Below are positions 27,043-36,336 of a stretch of DNA of 64,000 nucleotides, one piece after another. The DNA is taken from the NCBI GenBank assembly GCA_963791325.1, contig CAWBRU010000003.1:186001-250000 (forward strand), in the 5' to 3' direction. Under the pieces are notes generated by a model that was not told where the DNA came from, did no database searches, and saw only the letters and a program-made list of their open reading frames with translations. Position 1 is the stretch's first letter. Every line of letters starts with the position of its first letter. The stretch is from JBEVJK01 sp963791325 (lineage in GTDB: Bacteria > Pseudomonadota > Alphaproteobacteria > Rhizobiales > Rhizobiaceae). The position numbers were made by a program, and so were the translations under genes.

Positions 27043-28016
27043 TCAGCGTTCCTTCACATAGGGCACGCCGCCGGCGCGCGGCGGGATCGCCTTGCCGATG
27101 AAGCCGGCGAGCAGGATCGACGGTCAGCACATAGGGCAGCGCCTGCATGAACTGCACCGGCACCTTGCCGATCACCGGCCAGGCCTGGCCCTGCAAGCGG
27201 ATCGACGGCCGCATCGAGGAAGCCGAACAGCAGGCAGGCGAACATCGCCGGCACCGGCCGCCATTTGGCGAAGATCAGCGCGGCGAGCGCGATGAAGCCC
27301 TTGCCGGCGGTCATGTCCTTGACGAAGCCGGCGTTCTGCGCGATCGACAGATAGGCGCCGGCGATGCCGGTGAGGATGCCGGTGCAGATGACGGCGCGGT
27401 AGCGCAGCCAGGCGACCGAGATGCCGGCGGTGTCGACCGCGGCCGGGTTCTCGCCGACGGCGCGCAGCCGCAGGCCGAAGCGGGTGCGGAACAGCACCCA
27501 CCAGGTGAACGGCACCATCAGGAAGGCGAGATAGACCAGGATCGAATGGCCGGAGATCAGCTCGGAATAGATCGGGCCGAGGATCGGCACATCGCGCACC
27601 GCGTCGGCGCCGGGCAGGTGATCGCGCCGAAGCGGGCGGCACCGGTCAGCGCCGGCGTGCGGCCGCCCTGCTGGAACCAGGCCTGGCCGAGGATGATGGT
27701 CGAGCCGGCGGCGATGAAGTTGATGGCGACGCCGGAGACGATCTGGTTGCCGCGATGGGTGATCGAGGCAAAGCCGTGGACCAGCGCCAAGAGCACCGAG
27801 ATCAGGATCGCCGCGCGCGAGCCCGATCCAGGCCGAGCCGGAGACCGCAGCAGCCGCCGCCGCCGGCGAAGGCGCCGACCAGCATCTTGCCTTCGAGGCC
27901 GATGTCGAAGATGCCGGCGCGCTCGGAATAGAGCCCGGCGAGGCAGGCGAGCAGCAGCGGCACCGACACGCGGATGGTCGCGTCGAGCAGCTGGACGAGG
28001 TGCTGAAGAACTCCAT
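27043..28016 (-). pseudogene. nucleoside ABC transporter permease 2, frameshifted
   Basis: Inner-membrane subunit of a BmpA/NupABC-type nucleoside importer. Family segments readable across frames are ATIRVSVPLLLACLAGLYSE, RAGIFDIGLEGKMLVGAF, NQIVSGVAINFIAAGST, VPFTWWVLFRTRFGLRLRAV, GENPAAVDTAGISVAWLRY and GFIALAALIFAKW. Breaks include an apparent missing base in ACC-CTC near 28000 and surplus bases near 27205 and 27121. The gene follows permease 1 with one base between stop and ATG. Confidence 0.82.
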
Positions 28017-28017
28017 C

Positions 28018-29158
28018 TCAGGCACCCTCTCCCTTGCCGCCGGCAGGCCGACCGAGCGCGGGCTGAACGAGGCGAACAGCGTCTGGATCGCCGGCCGGAA
28101 CATGTGCTCGAGCGCGCCGGCGAACAGGATGACCAGGCCCTGGATGATGACGATCATGTCGCGGTGATGTTCGGCATCTCGAAGGCGAGCTCGGCGCCGC
28201 CCTGATAGAGCATGCCGAACAGGATCGCCGCCAGCACGATGCCGACCGGATGCGAGCGGCCCATCAGCGCCACGGCGATGCCGACGAAGCCGGCGCCGGC
28301 GACGAAATCGAGCGCGACGTCGTGCTGGTCGCCCATGATCGGATTGAGCGCCATCATGCCGGCCAGCGCGCCGGAGATCATCATGGTGATGATGATGATG
28401 CGGGTTTCCGCCGATGCCGGCATAGCGCGCCGCCTTCGGGCTGTGGCCCATGGTGCGCATCTCGTAGCCGAGCTTGGTGCGCCAGATCAGCAGCCAGACC
28501 AGCCAGGCCATGACCAGCGCCAGCAGGAAGGAGACGTTGAGCGGCGCCGAGCGCACCGACAGGCCGAACAGCCTCGAGCAGCCAGTTGAGCTTCGGCAGT
28601 TGCGCCGCCTTCGAGGAAGGTGCGCGTCTGCGGCGCCATCGCGCCGGCCGGCTTCAGGACGTCGACCAGCAGATAGACCATGAGCGAGGCGGCGATGAAG
28701 TTGAACATGATCGTGGTGATGACGATGTGCGAGCCGCGCTTGGCCTGCAGATAGGCCGGGATCAGCGCCCACAGCGCGCCGACCAGCGCCGCGGCGGCGA
28801 TGGCCAGCGGGAAGGTCAGCCACCACGGCAGCACGCTGTCGAAGGCGAGCGCGACGAGCGCGACGCCGAGGCCGGCGATGTAGGCCTGGCCCTCGCCGCC
28901 GATGTTGAACAGGCCGCAATGGAAGGCGACCGCGACCGCGAGCCCGGTGAAGATGAAGTTGGTGGCGTAGAACAGCGTGAAGGCGATGTTCTGGCCGCTG
29001 CCGAAGGCGCCGTCGAACAGGATGCCGGCGGCGCGCAGCGGATTTTCGCCGACCAGCAGCACGACGAGCCCGGCGACGACGAAGGCGACGAACAGATTGA
29101 TCAGCGGGATCAGGCCATAGTCGACCCAGCCCGGCAGCTTGGCATAGGGCGTGCTCAT
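28018..29158 (-). pseudogene. nucleoside ABC transporter permease 1, frameshifted
   Basis: The other membrane subunit of the importer, about 375 codons. The first 185 codons are intact: GLIPLINLFVAFVVAGLVVL, PLRAAGILFDGAFGSG, FHCGLFNIGGEGQAYIAGLG and RGSHIVITTIMFNFIAASLM. Surplus bases at 28603, 28572 and 28409 and missing bases near 28163 and 28045 then split the rest (LNVSFLLALVMAWLVW, RIIIITMMISGALAGMMAL, VGIVLAAILFGMLYQGGAEL, MIVIIQGLVILFAGALEHMF). The ATG overlaps the ATPase stop by four bases. Confidence 0.83.
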
Positions 29159-30698
29159 TCGGCGGCCTCCTTGCTGCTCGACGCCGGCCATCAGCAGGCC
29201 GAGCTCGCCTTCGCTCGCCTCCGGGCCGCGCTCGCCGACGATGCGGCCGGCAAACATCACCAGGATGCGGTCGGAGAGCGAGCGGATCTCGTCGAGCTCG
29301 ACCGAGACCAGCAGCACCGCCTTGCCGCGGTCGCGCATGGCGATCAGGCGGCGATGGATGAACTCGATGGCGCCGACATCGACGCCGCGCGTCGGCTGGC
29401 CGACGATCAGCACGCCCGGGATCCTGCTCCATCTCGCGGGCGAGCACGATCTTCTGCTGGTTGCCGCCGGAGAAATTCGCCGTCTTCAGCCGCGGAGTTG
29501 GTCGGCCGGATGTCGTATTTGCTCGATCTTGTCCTTGGCATCGTCGCGGATCGCCTCGATGTTCGAGGAACGGGCCGTTCAGATATTGCGCGTCGTCGTG
29601 ATAGCCGAGGATCGAGTTCTCGTTCTCCTCGAAGGCCAGCACCAGCCCGACATGGTGGCGGTCCTCCGGCACATGCGCCAGGCCGCGGTCGCGCAACTCG
29701 CCGGGATCGGCGATGCCGGTCACGTCGATCGGCTTGCCGTCGAGCATCGACCGCGCCGGACACGGCGCGGCGAATGCCGGAGATCGCCTCGATCAGCTCG
29801 GACTGGCCGTTGCCGGCGACGCCGGCAATGCCGACGATCTCGCCGGCGCGGACGTCGAAGGAGACGTCGTCGACCATGGTGACGCCGCGCGAATCCTTGA
29901 CCGTCAGGTTCTTGCACCGACAGCTTGACCGCGCCGGGCTTGGCCTCGCCCTTCTCGACGCGCAGCAGCACGCGGCGGCCGACCATCAGCTCGGCCAGTT
30001 CCTCGACCGTCGTCTTCGCTGGTCTCGCGCGTCGCCACCATCGTGCCCTGCCGCATGACCGAGACATTGTCGGTGATCGCCATGATCTCGCGCAGCTTGT
30101 GGGTGATCAGGACGACGGTCTTGCCCTGCTCCTTGAGCTGCTTGAGGATGCGGAACAGATGGTCGGCCTCGGCCGGCGTCAGCACGCCGGTCGGCTCGTC
30201 GAGGATCAGGATCTCGGCGCCGCGATAGAGCGCCTTGAGGATTTCGACGCGCTGCTGCAGGCCGACCGGCAGCTCCTCGATGATCGCGTCCGGATCGACC
30301 TCCAGCCCGTATTCACGCTCGAGCCGCTCGAGCTCCGAGCGCGCCTTGGCGATGCGCGTCTTCAGCAGCGGCTCGCCTTCGGCGCCGAGGATGACGTTTT
30401 CGAGCACGGTGAAATTCTCGACCAGCATGAAGTGCTGGTGGACCATGCCGATGCCGACCGCGATCGCATCGTTCGGCGTGTTGATCGAGCGTCGGCTTGC
30501 CGCCGACGCGGATCTCGCCGCTGTCGGCCTGGTAGAAGCCGTAGAGGATCGACATCAGCGTCGACTTGCCGGCGCCGTTCTCGCCGACGATGCCGTGGAT
30601 GGTGCCGCGCTGGCATTTCCAGATGGATGTCGCGATTGGCGTGGACCGCGCCGAAGCTCTTGTTGATGCCGATCAGCTCGATTGCAGCTTCCGCCATG
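29155..30698 (-). pseudogene. nucleoside ABC transporter ATP-binding protein (double cassette), frameshifted
   Basis: About 510 codons with two ABC cassettes, as in RbsA/NupA-type importers. Cassette 1 shows INKSFGAVHANRDIHLE, GENGAGKST (after correction), Q-loop MVHQHFMLVENFTV, LPVGLQQRVEILKALYRGA and ILILDEPTGVLTP. Cassette 2 shows DDVSFDVRAGEIVGIAGVAG, PEDRHHVGLVL, FSGGNQQKIVLAREME and IVGQPTRGVDVGA. I resolve ten surplus bases, at 30613, 30489, 30017, 29914, 29748, 29564, 29521, 29493, 29417 and 29176. AGGAGG precedes ATG 30698. Without the last surplus base the gene stops inside the permease start (ATGA). Confidence 0.86.
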
Positions 30699-30875
30699 CG
30701 CGGTCCCACCTCCTAGTTTTTTATCGTTTGGTCAAAATGCCTATCACGCCGTGTTCCCCGTTGCCATCCGACGCGCTGGCGGCCACTCTCGACAAATCAA
30801 GGGCGCGCTTGTCAATTTCGCTGCCCAGCCGGAGAGGCTGGCCGGGGCGGCGCAGGCGCGGCGAAAGGACGATCG

Positions 30876-31086
30876 ATGTCGGCAGGCGAGGACCGGTTCA
30901 CGACGCTGGAAATCCGCCATGCCGAGCAGGAGCAAGCCATCGAGGAGCTTTCCGGGCAGACTCGCCGAGCAATGGACGGTGATCGATCGTCTACAGCGGA
31001 CAGTCGAACGGTTGATCGAGCGGATTCCTGCGCTGGAAGAACAGGCAACGCCGCGGCCCGAAGCAACCAAGCCGCCGCATTGGTGA
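30876..31086 (+). pseudogene. slyX: SlyX family protein, one surplus base
   Basis: SlyX proteins are short coiled coils of unknown function. The frame starts MSAGEDRFTTLEIRHAEQEQ, AIEELSG, then needs one base removed at 30960 to continue LAEQWTVIDRLQRTVERLIER and end with the family-typical PPHW. The corrected product has about 69 residues. It is transcribed away from the ABC operon. Confidence 0.75.
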
Positions 31087-31189
31087 GGCGGCCCCCGCCT
31101 GACGGCAACGCGGCACGCTGCCGGGCCCCACAAAGGATCAGAGTGCGATGGCGATTTTAAGAAACGCTATTCCGGCTCCGAAGCAAATT

Positions 31190-31248
31190 CCAGGAAAAGT
31201 GGACCCGGTTCTCCGTCCGGAATTGCGCTAAAACAATGATTTAGAGGG
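31190..31248. repeat. short dispersed intergenic repeat, copy 2
   Basis: Contains GGAAAAGTGGACCCGGTT, then CCGGAATTGCGCTAAAACAA, close to the arrangement at 5738-5777. It reaches the stop of the small HTH gene at 31241. Confidence 0.4.
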
Positions 31249-31528
31249 GTGCACCGATTCGAGGAAACGGTGATCTGCTCTCGCCGAGCGGCGAAGCCTC
31301 CGCGCCGTCGCGGCCGGCCCGGAACTGCTCGACGGCCGGCCACCAGCGGCTGAGCAGCGCGCGACCCGAAGCCGACAGACTGATGCCCTCGAGCCGCGCG
31401 CGCGTCCTGACCGCGCCGGTCGAGCGGCCGAGCTCCCGCGCGATGACGCTTACCCGCACATGCGAGACAGACAGCTGCCTCAGCCGGGCAATGTCATCCT
31501 GAGTCCAGTGCCGCGACGAACGTCGCAT
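31241..31528 (-). CDS. small helix-turn-helix (SANT/Myb-like) protein
   Basis: A 95-residue protein starting MRRSSRHWTQDDIARLRQL and continuing VSVIARELGRSTGAVRTRAR, a Trp-initiated helical repeat with an HTH of the sort found in small rhizobial proteins and GcrA/SANT-like domains. The start at 31528 has GGAGG five bases upstream; longer starts at 31540 and 31564 exist. It probably binds DNA. It separates the substrate-binding gene from the rest of the importer. Confidence 0.55.
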   Translation of the reverse strand: MRRSSRHWTQDDIARLRQLSVSHVRVSVIARELGRSTGAVRTRARLEGISLSASGRALLSRWWPAVEQFRAGRDGAEASPLGESRSPFPRIGAPL

Positions 31529-31564
31529 TCCAACCTCCATGCTCCGCACACGGGTGAGGGGCAC

Positions 31565-31952
31565 CGCGACGACCAGAGCTCAGGCCGGATGAACTGCCCG
31601 CAGGCCCACGTACATCTGAGCACGTTAATGTTGCAAGAAGGCAGGCTCAGGCGCAACCACCATTTGCGTCGCAGCGAAGGAAATCTGCAGGAAAGCGAGG
31701 CTCTCGCGCACGCATCTCCCCCTCGGCGCGGCCGCCGGCGCGGGCGAGGCGTCCAGGACCTAATCTTGACCGGGACGGCGGCGTTGCGCCGAAGCGGCGG
31801 TGCCGCTCTTGGCCTCGGCCGGCAGTGGGATCGCGAGCCCAACGGGGCTGCCGTCGCCGGCCCCGTCGGCGACCGACCTAGCTAGCCGGTCACCTGCCGT
31901 CGCGGGAGCCCATTGGCGATGAGCCCCGCCCGAGAGGCCTTCCAAACCCGGA
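31565..31952. other. intergenic stretch without recognised gene
   Basis: Between the HTH gene start and the stop of the substrate-binding protein gene. Open frames here are short and show no family resemblance. I see no clear promoter or RNA. Confidence 0.4.
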
Positions 31953-32944
31953 TCAATACGGGCAGGCGTTGTCCGCCATGTAGTCGTGGACCTTGACGGT
32001 GCCGGCGATGATGTCGGCCTTGGCCTTGTCGGCCGCCGCCTTCATTTCAGGCGGTGACCAGCGCCTTGTTGTTGTCGTCCAGGGCGAAGTCGACGCCGCC
32101 TTCCTTCGAGGCCGAGATTGTTGATGCCGGCGGTGAACTTGTCGTCCTTGGCGTCCTTGAAGGCGTTGTAGACGGCAACGTCGACGCGCTTCAGCATCGA
32201 GGTCAGCACCTTGCCGGGCTGCAGGCCGTTCTGGTTGGAATCGACGCCGATGCCGAGCTTGCCGGCATCGGCCGCCGCCTGCAGCACGCCGACGCCGGTG
32301 CCGCCGGCCGCGGCGTAGACCACGTCCGCGCCCTGGTCGATCTGCGACTTGGCGATCTCGCCGCCCTTGGTCGGGTCGTTCCAGGCCGCCGGCGTGTCGC
32401 CGGTCATGTTCTGGATGACGTCGGTCGCGCCGGCCGCCTTGGCGCCGCCGACATAGCCGCAGCCGAACTTGCGGATCAGCGGAATGTCCATGCCGCCGAC
32501 GAAGCCGACCTTCTTGGACTTCGACGCCATCGCGGCCAGCAGGCCGACGATGTAGGAGCCTTCATTCTCCTTGTAGACGACCGAGCGGACGTTCGGCTTG
32601 TCGACGACCATGTCGATGATGGCGAACTTGGTGTCCGGGAAGTCGGCGGCGACCTTCTCGAGCGCCGCCGCCCAGGAGAAGCCGGCCATGACGATCGGGT
32701 TGTTGCCGTCCTCGGCGAATTTGCGCAGCGCCTGCTCGCGCTGGGCGTCGTTCTGGATTTCGAAATCGCGGTATTCGATGCCGGTTTCGGTCTTGAACTT
32801 CTCCGCGCCGTTGAAGGCGGCTTCGTTGAAGGATTTGTCGAACTTGCCGCCGAGATCATAGATGATCGCCGGCTTGATGTCCGCGGCGAAGGCCGGAACG
32901 GACATTGCTGCAGCGGCCAGAAGGCCCAATACGATACGCTTCAT
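31953..32944 (-). pseudogene. BMP-family nucleoside-binding protein of ABC importer, frameshifted near 3' end
   Basis: The periplasmic binding protein (BmpA/PnrA family) that delivers purine or other nucleosides to the importer. A signal peptide (MKRIVLGLLAAAAMSVPAFA) is followed by IIYDLGGKFDKSFNEAAFNG, VMAGFSWAAALEKVAADFPD, NEGSYIVGLLAAMASKSKKV and ADVVYAAAGGTGVGVLQAA, all typical. Surplus bases at 32107 and 32049 break the last 45 codons; corrected, the protein ends KVHDYMADNACPY with TGA at 31953-31955. The gene is on the same strand as the ABC genes but about 1.25 kb upstream of them, with slyX and an HTH gene between. Confidence 0.87.
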
Positions 32945-33145
32945 GTGATCCACACCCTGTCGGTTGTTTTTTCCGTTCACGCGCGCCTGCCGTGCGAATC
33001 CGGCCGCATGCGCTCACGGCAGGAGTGGTTCCCTCCCGCTCGGGCCGCACTGTTGCACGGCGCAGAGCAAAATTCACGTGGAATTTTGACCTTTTGGAAA
33101 AGCCCAGCCGGCGTGCTTCAACCCGCACCGCAGACCCGTCTCCGC

Positions 33146-33834
33146 TCAGGCGCCGGCTCGGCGTCCTGCGGGAATGGCGCAGGCGACGCCGGTGCCCTTG
33201 CAGCGCCGCAATAGCCGTACGGGTTCTTCGCCAGATACTGCTGGTGGTCGTCCTCGGCGAAATAGAAGGCCGGCGCCGGCGCGATCTCGGTGGTGATCTT
33301 GCCGCGTCCGGCGTGCGCAGCGCGGCCTCGTAGGCGTCGCGCGAGGCGAGCGCCGATCCGAGCTGCGCGTCGCTCGATCGTGTAGATCGCCGAGCGGTAG
33401 GTGGTGCCGACATCGTTGCCCTGGCGCATGCCCTTGCGTCGGGTCGTGCGCTCTCCCAGAAGATCTTGAGCAGCGTCGTCGTAGGAGACGAGCTCGGGAT
33501 CGAACACCACCATGCACGACCTCGGCGTGGCCGGTCAGCCCGGTGCAGGTCTCCTGATAGGTCGGGTTGGGGGTCAGCGCCGCCGGCATAGCCGACCGCC
33601 GTCACCCAGACGCCGTCGGTCTGCCAGAACAGGCGCTCGGCGCCCCAGAAGCAGCCCATGCCGAAATAGCGCGGTCTCCAGCGCCCTCGGGATACGGACC
33701 CTTGAGCGGCCGCTGCGAGACATGGTGCCTGGCGGCCGTCGGGATGGCTGCGGTCGCGTCCGGCAAGCGCCTCGCCGGGCTTCGGCAGATTGCAGCTTCT
33801 TGTTCAGCATGTCGCTGAGAAAGAACACGTGCAC
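33146..33834 (-). pseudogene. msrA: peptide-methionine (S)-S-oxide reductase MsrA, frameshifted
   Basis: MsrA repairs oxidised methionine. The nucleophile motif MGCFWGAERLFWQTDGVW is clear, followed by VTAVGYAGG, TPNPTYQETCTGLTGHAEVV, VFDPELVSYDD, GMRQGNDVGTTYRSAIYT, then KITTEIAPAPAFYFAEDDHQ and QQYLAKNPYGYCG in order but spread over three frames. The start is a GTG at 33834 (VHVFFLSDMLNKK). About 215 codons would result after correction. The breaks look like those of the nucleoside cluster. Confidence 0.85.
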
Positions 33835-33878
33835 GGTCTCCTAGAGTTGAGTGTTCGGGAAGCCGGTGAGCCCCAAGG

Positions 33879-34205
33879 CTAGATCTCGGCGACGAAGGCG
33901 GCGGGGCGGCGCCCCGGACGCCGACCGATCGCGTAGAAAATGAGCGCCAGCCCGCCGAACACGGCGAAGCCCGGCCAATGCAGGACGGTCGCCGTATAGC
34001 TGTCCCAGGCCGCGGCGCCGAGATGGGTGCGCACGGCCTGTTCGGCCAATGCCAGCTGATCGGGGAAGGTCGCGGCCCAGCTGGTGGCGAGCGGCGTGGT
34101 GACCAGCCGCGAGGCGGCGATCGAGCGGGTGGCGTCGACCACGGCCATGATGGTCGCGACGGCGAGCGCGATGAGGGCAAGGAGGCGAAACAGGAAGCGG
34201 ACCAT
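33879..34205 (-). CDS. small membrane protein of unknown function
   Basis: A 108-residue protein with a hydrophobic N-terminal segment (FLFRLLALIALAVATIMAVV) and a second one near residue 78 (WPGFAVFGGLALIFYAI) followed by a basic stretch. Two membrane segments with a soluble loop between are predicted by eye. No family is recognised. It is the last intact gene before tRNA-Ser and shows no indels. Confidence 0.6.
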   Translation of the reverse strand: MVRFLFRLLALIALAVATIMAVVDATRSIAASRLVTTPLATSWAATFPDQLALAEQAVRTHLGAAAWDSYTATVLHWPGFAVFGGLALIFYAIGRRPGRRPAAFVAEI

Positions 34206-34501
34206 GGCGGCTCTGCCTCATCGTCGGCCGGCTGAGCGCCGGCGTGCCGACTCGAACGCATTTGTTGTGCCGAGAAATATGGCCGAAACGCGGTGCGATC
34301 AACCGTCGGGTGCGACTGTCAACCCGAATGTCTCGGCGGCGCTCATCTGCCTTCGCAAGTGCCGGCCGAAGGGCGGGCTTGGTCGCCAGGTCGCAGGCCT
34401 CGATCGCACGAAAGCGGGGACCTCGAGCGGATCGAGGGTTGGCATTTTGCCGGCGATCGACTAGATGAGCGCCGGCGCCGGTGGCCGACCGCCGCGCGCC
34501 G

Positions 34502-34592
34502 GGAGAGGTGGCCGAGTGGTTGAAGGCGCACGCCTGGAAAGTGTGTATACGGCAAAACCGTATCGGGGGTTCGAATTCCCCTCTCTCCGCCA
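34502..34592 (+). tRNA. tRNA-Ser (anticodon GGA)
   Basis: A 91-base cloverleaf: acceptor GGAGAGG pairs with TCTCTCC, discriminator G and encoded CCA. The anticodon loop CTGGAAA reads GGA. The long variable arm (TATACGG / CCGTATC) is typical of tRNA-Ser, and the T-arm is GGGGTTCGAATTCCCC. The 3' end marks the change from housekeeping to accessory sequence. Confidence 0.97.
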
Positions 34593-34991
34593 GAGACGTC
34601 TTTAAATACTTGATTTGGTAGTTGTTTTCTTACGATGCCTCTAACGACCCCACTTCTGGCCCCACTTTTAAATCCGCTCGGGACCAGGCCGGCGGGGTGG
34701 CCTGGCCCGTCGGGCACCCGCCGAGCAGACATTTCCGGGTCCCACATCAACGCATATTGACCCGCGCGAACGACCTCAAAAAATTTTGCAAAAAATTCCA
34801 GGATGGGCGGGTCGGCCCGGAGACCGCTGTCTAGGTGGGAGGCTGAGATCGTCAACCCGCGACTTGTCAGGCCGAAGTCTCCTCGACCCACGCACGGTCC
34901 TGGCCACCTCCCCCAGGATTGGTGAATTCAGGAATGTTCAGCGTCGAAGCTCACCCTGCAATGCAAGCAGATCCGTCACGAGATGCCGAAC
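34593..34991. other. sequence just after tRNA-Ser without recognised gene
   Basis: The stretch holds an A/T-rich patch and the short direct repeat CCCCACTT (twice within 20 bases), but no integrase-like frame and no second copy of the tRNA end that I can see. Open frames across the tRNA on the minus strand are antisense artefacts. Confidence 0.4.
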
Positions 34992-35277
34992 TCAGGGCTG
35001 GGCGGTCGGTCTCTTCAGTCCCGGGGGCACGCGCAACGGCGCATCCAGCTCAAGCTCTTCGATGGCGTAGCTGATCCCGCAGCGCCACAGATAGCTCTCG
35101 ACCGGATCGGTGATCTCTTCCGGGCAGGAGCGGCGCGGGTCGAACATCGAAGCGCAGTCGGCGTCGAGCCAGGCTTGCATCGACAGCTGCTTGCCGACCT
35201 CGGCGCGCTCCCTTGTCGAGAACGCTTCGGTCAGCCCGCCATACTCGTCATCCAGACGGAGCACATAGATTTTCACT
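34992..35277 (-). CDS. hypothetical protein
   Basis: A 94-residue acidic protein starting at GTG 35277 (KIYVLRLDDEYGGLTEAF) with AGGAGG seven bases upstream, the best ribosome site in this area. Motifs such as SYLWRCGISYAIEELELD suggest a small alpha/beta fold. No family is recognised. It lies downstream of, and on the same strand as, the broken gene at 35390-36234, so the two may have formed an operon. Confidence 0.55.
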
Positions 35278-35389
35278 TGCCTTCCTCCTTCCGCTTGGCT
35301 TTGAGGCCCTCGGCCTCGGCCATTTCTGGGCGGCGAAATGGGCCAAGCGGCTGAGCCGGTTCTGGCCTTGCTGGCCAACTTCGTGGACC

Positions 35390-36234
35390 CTACTGAGAGG
35401 ATGAAGACTCTCCAGGGGCATATTCGCTGCTCCGGCGGTGAATGAGCAACCTCCCGTTGCCAATTCGGTCGACCAAGAGGTCAGCGTCGGCCAGTTTCGG
35501 CTCCAGGTTTCTCAGGTTTGCTGCGAACGCCTCTGGGCCGTTCGGCCAGCCCGACCTGGCGAAGAAGGTGCCGACCTGAACGTTGGAGAGCTTCTCGTAC
35601 AGCTCCTCAAGCGTGCCAGTCCAGTCCCGGCGGCCAGCCATCATCAATCCGAGAGCCTTCGCAGCCGGCCCGCTGTAATCAAACACGCGATTGCATACCG
35701 TCGGAAACTCGACCACAGGACCGCCGTTGCAGTGCTCCAACCATTCGATTGGGATTTAATCCAATCCTTGAGCGACAGCGGTGCTTCACCGAAGGTGTTC
35801 GTGTATTCATCGGTCATCACAGAACCTTCAGGGGTGAGAACTGCCCACCGGTCAGTCACTGGCATCCCGACAATGAGTGGCTCGACGTAACCGCCGTCTT
35901 TGACCTGCCACCCAACGACCGGCTCCCGCAGGACACGCTCCTTGTCGAAGCTGCCGTCCGACAGCGGCATCAGGCCGACGACGAAGAAGCCTGGCAGCGC
36001 CGGAATAATGGTCGGCTTGGTCGTTGCGAGGTGTCCCGTGACCGAGGCCTTCCCGCCGATCTCCCTACGGGCAAGGGCTCGCAGCAGCTTGCTTGCATTG
36101 ACCTCTCGGTTTGACGTCTCGCCCTTGGGCAGGGGTGAATTGGCGAGGCGTTCGAAGTCCTGACCGATCAAATCATCGAGCCCAGCAAGGATACAAGCCT
36201 GGCTCTGAACAAGATCATCAACGTTGGTTCTCAT
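35390..36234 (-). pseudogene. mobile-element type protein of unknown function, one frameshift
   Basis: Two overlapping frames join as one protein of about 280 residues. The first part starts near ATG 36234 (MRTNVDDLVQSQACILAGLDD) and runs to LKDWIK. The second begins IEWLEHCNGGPVVEFP and ends with GRRDWTGTLEELYEKL, SGWPNGPEAFAANLRNLEPK and LLIHRRSSEYAP. This tail resembles the winged C-terminal segment of primase/helicase-like proteins on plasmids and phages (the W-T-G-T...L pattern followed by WP...L...L..L). The break is near 35755 at a CCC run. Function is not established. Confidence 0.4.
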
Positions 36235-36258
36235 TTCTGCCTCAGATCCAAACAAGAG

Positions 36259-36272
36259 TTGACAAATGTCAA
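36259..36272. promoter_or_regulatory. TTGACA palindrome upstream of broken gene
   Basis: TTGACA-AA-TGTCAA is a perfect inverted repeat that contains a -35-like hexamer on both strands. It lies 25 bases before the presumed start at 36234. It could be an operator or promoter element; this is inference. Confidence 0.3.
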
Positions 36273-36336
36273 GTTGTTTCGGCGATCTAAATGGCCAGAC
36301 CGACCCAAATGTAATCTCGCTACTTTGTTGGTGCAA

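Noticed and set aside
27054..29747. 897-codon minus-strand ORF
   Set aside because: A chance fusion of pieces from ATPase and both permease genes created by the indels; only some stretches are in the true frame.
24470..33834. Programmed frameshifting or a new recoding system in the nucleoside cluster
   Set aside because: Too many sites, no slippery sequences or pseudoknots, and unrelated genes such as msrA and slyX are affected as well; an artefact is simpler.
34343..34891. Minus-strand ORF across tRNA-Ser (…GGERGIRTPDTVLPYTHFPG…)
   Set aside because: Antisense of the tRNA; the motif is a frequent mis-annotation.
34593..34991. Integrase remnant beside tRNA-Ser
   Set aside because: I looked for tyrosine recombinase motifs on both strands and found none.
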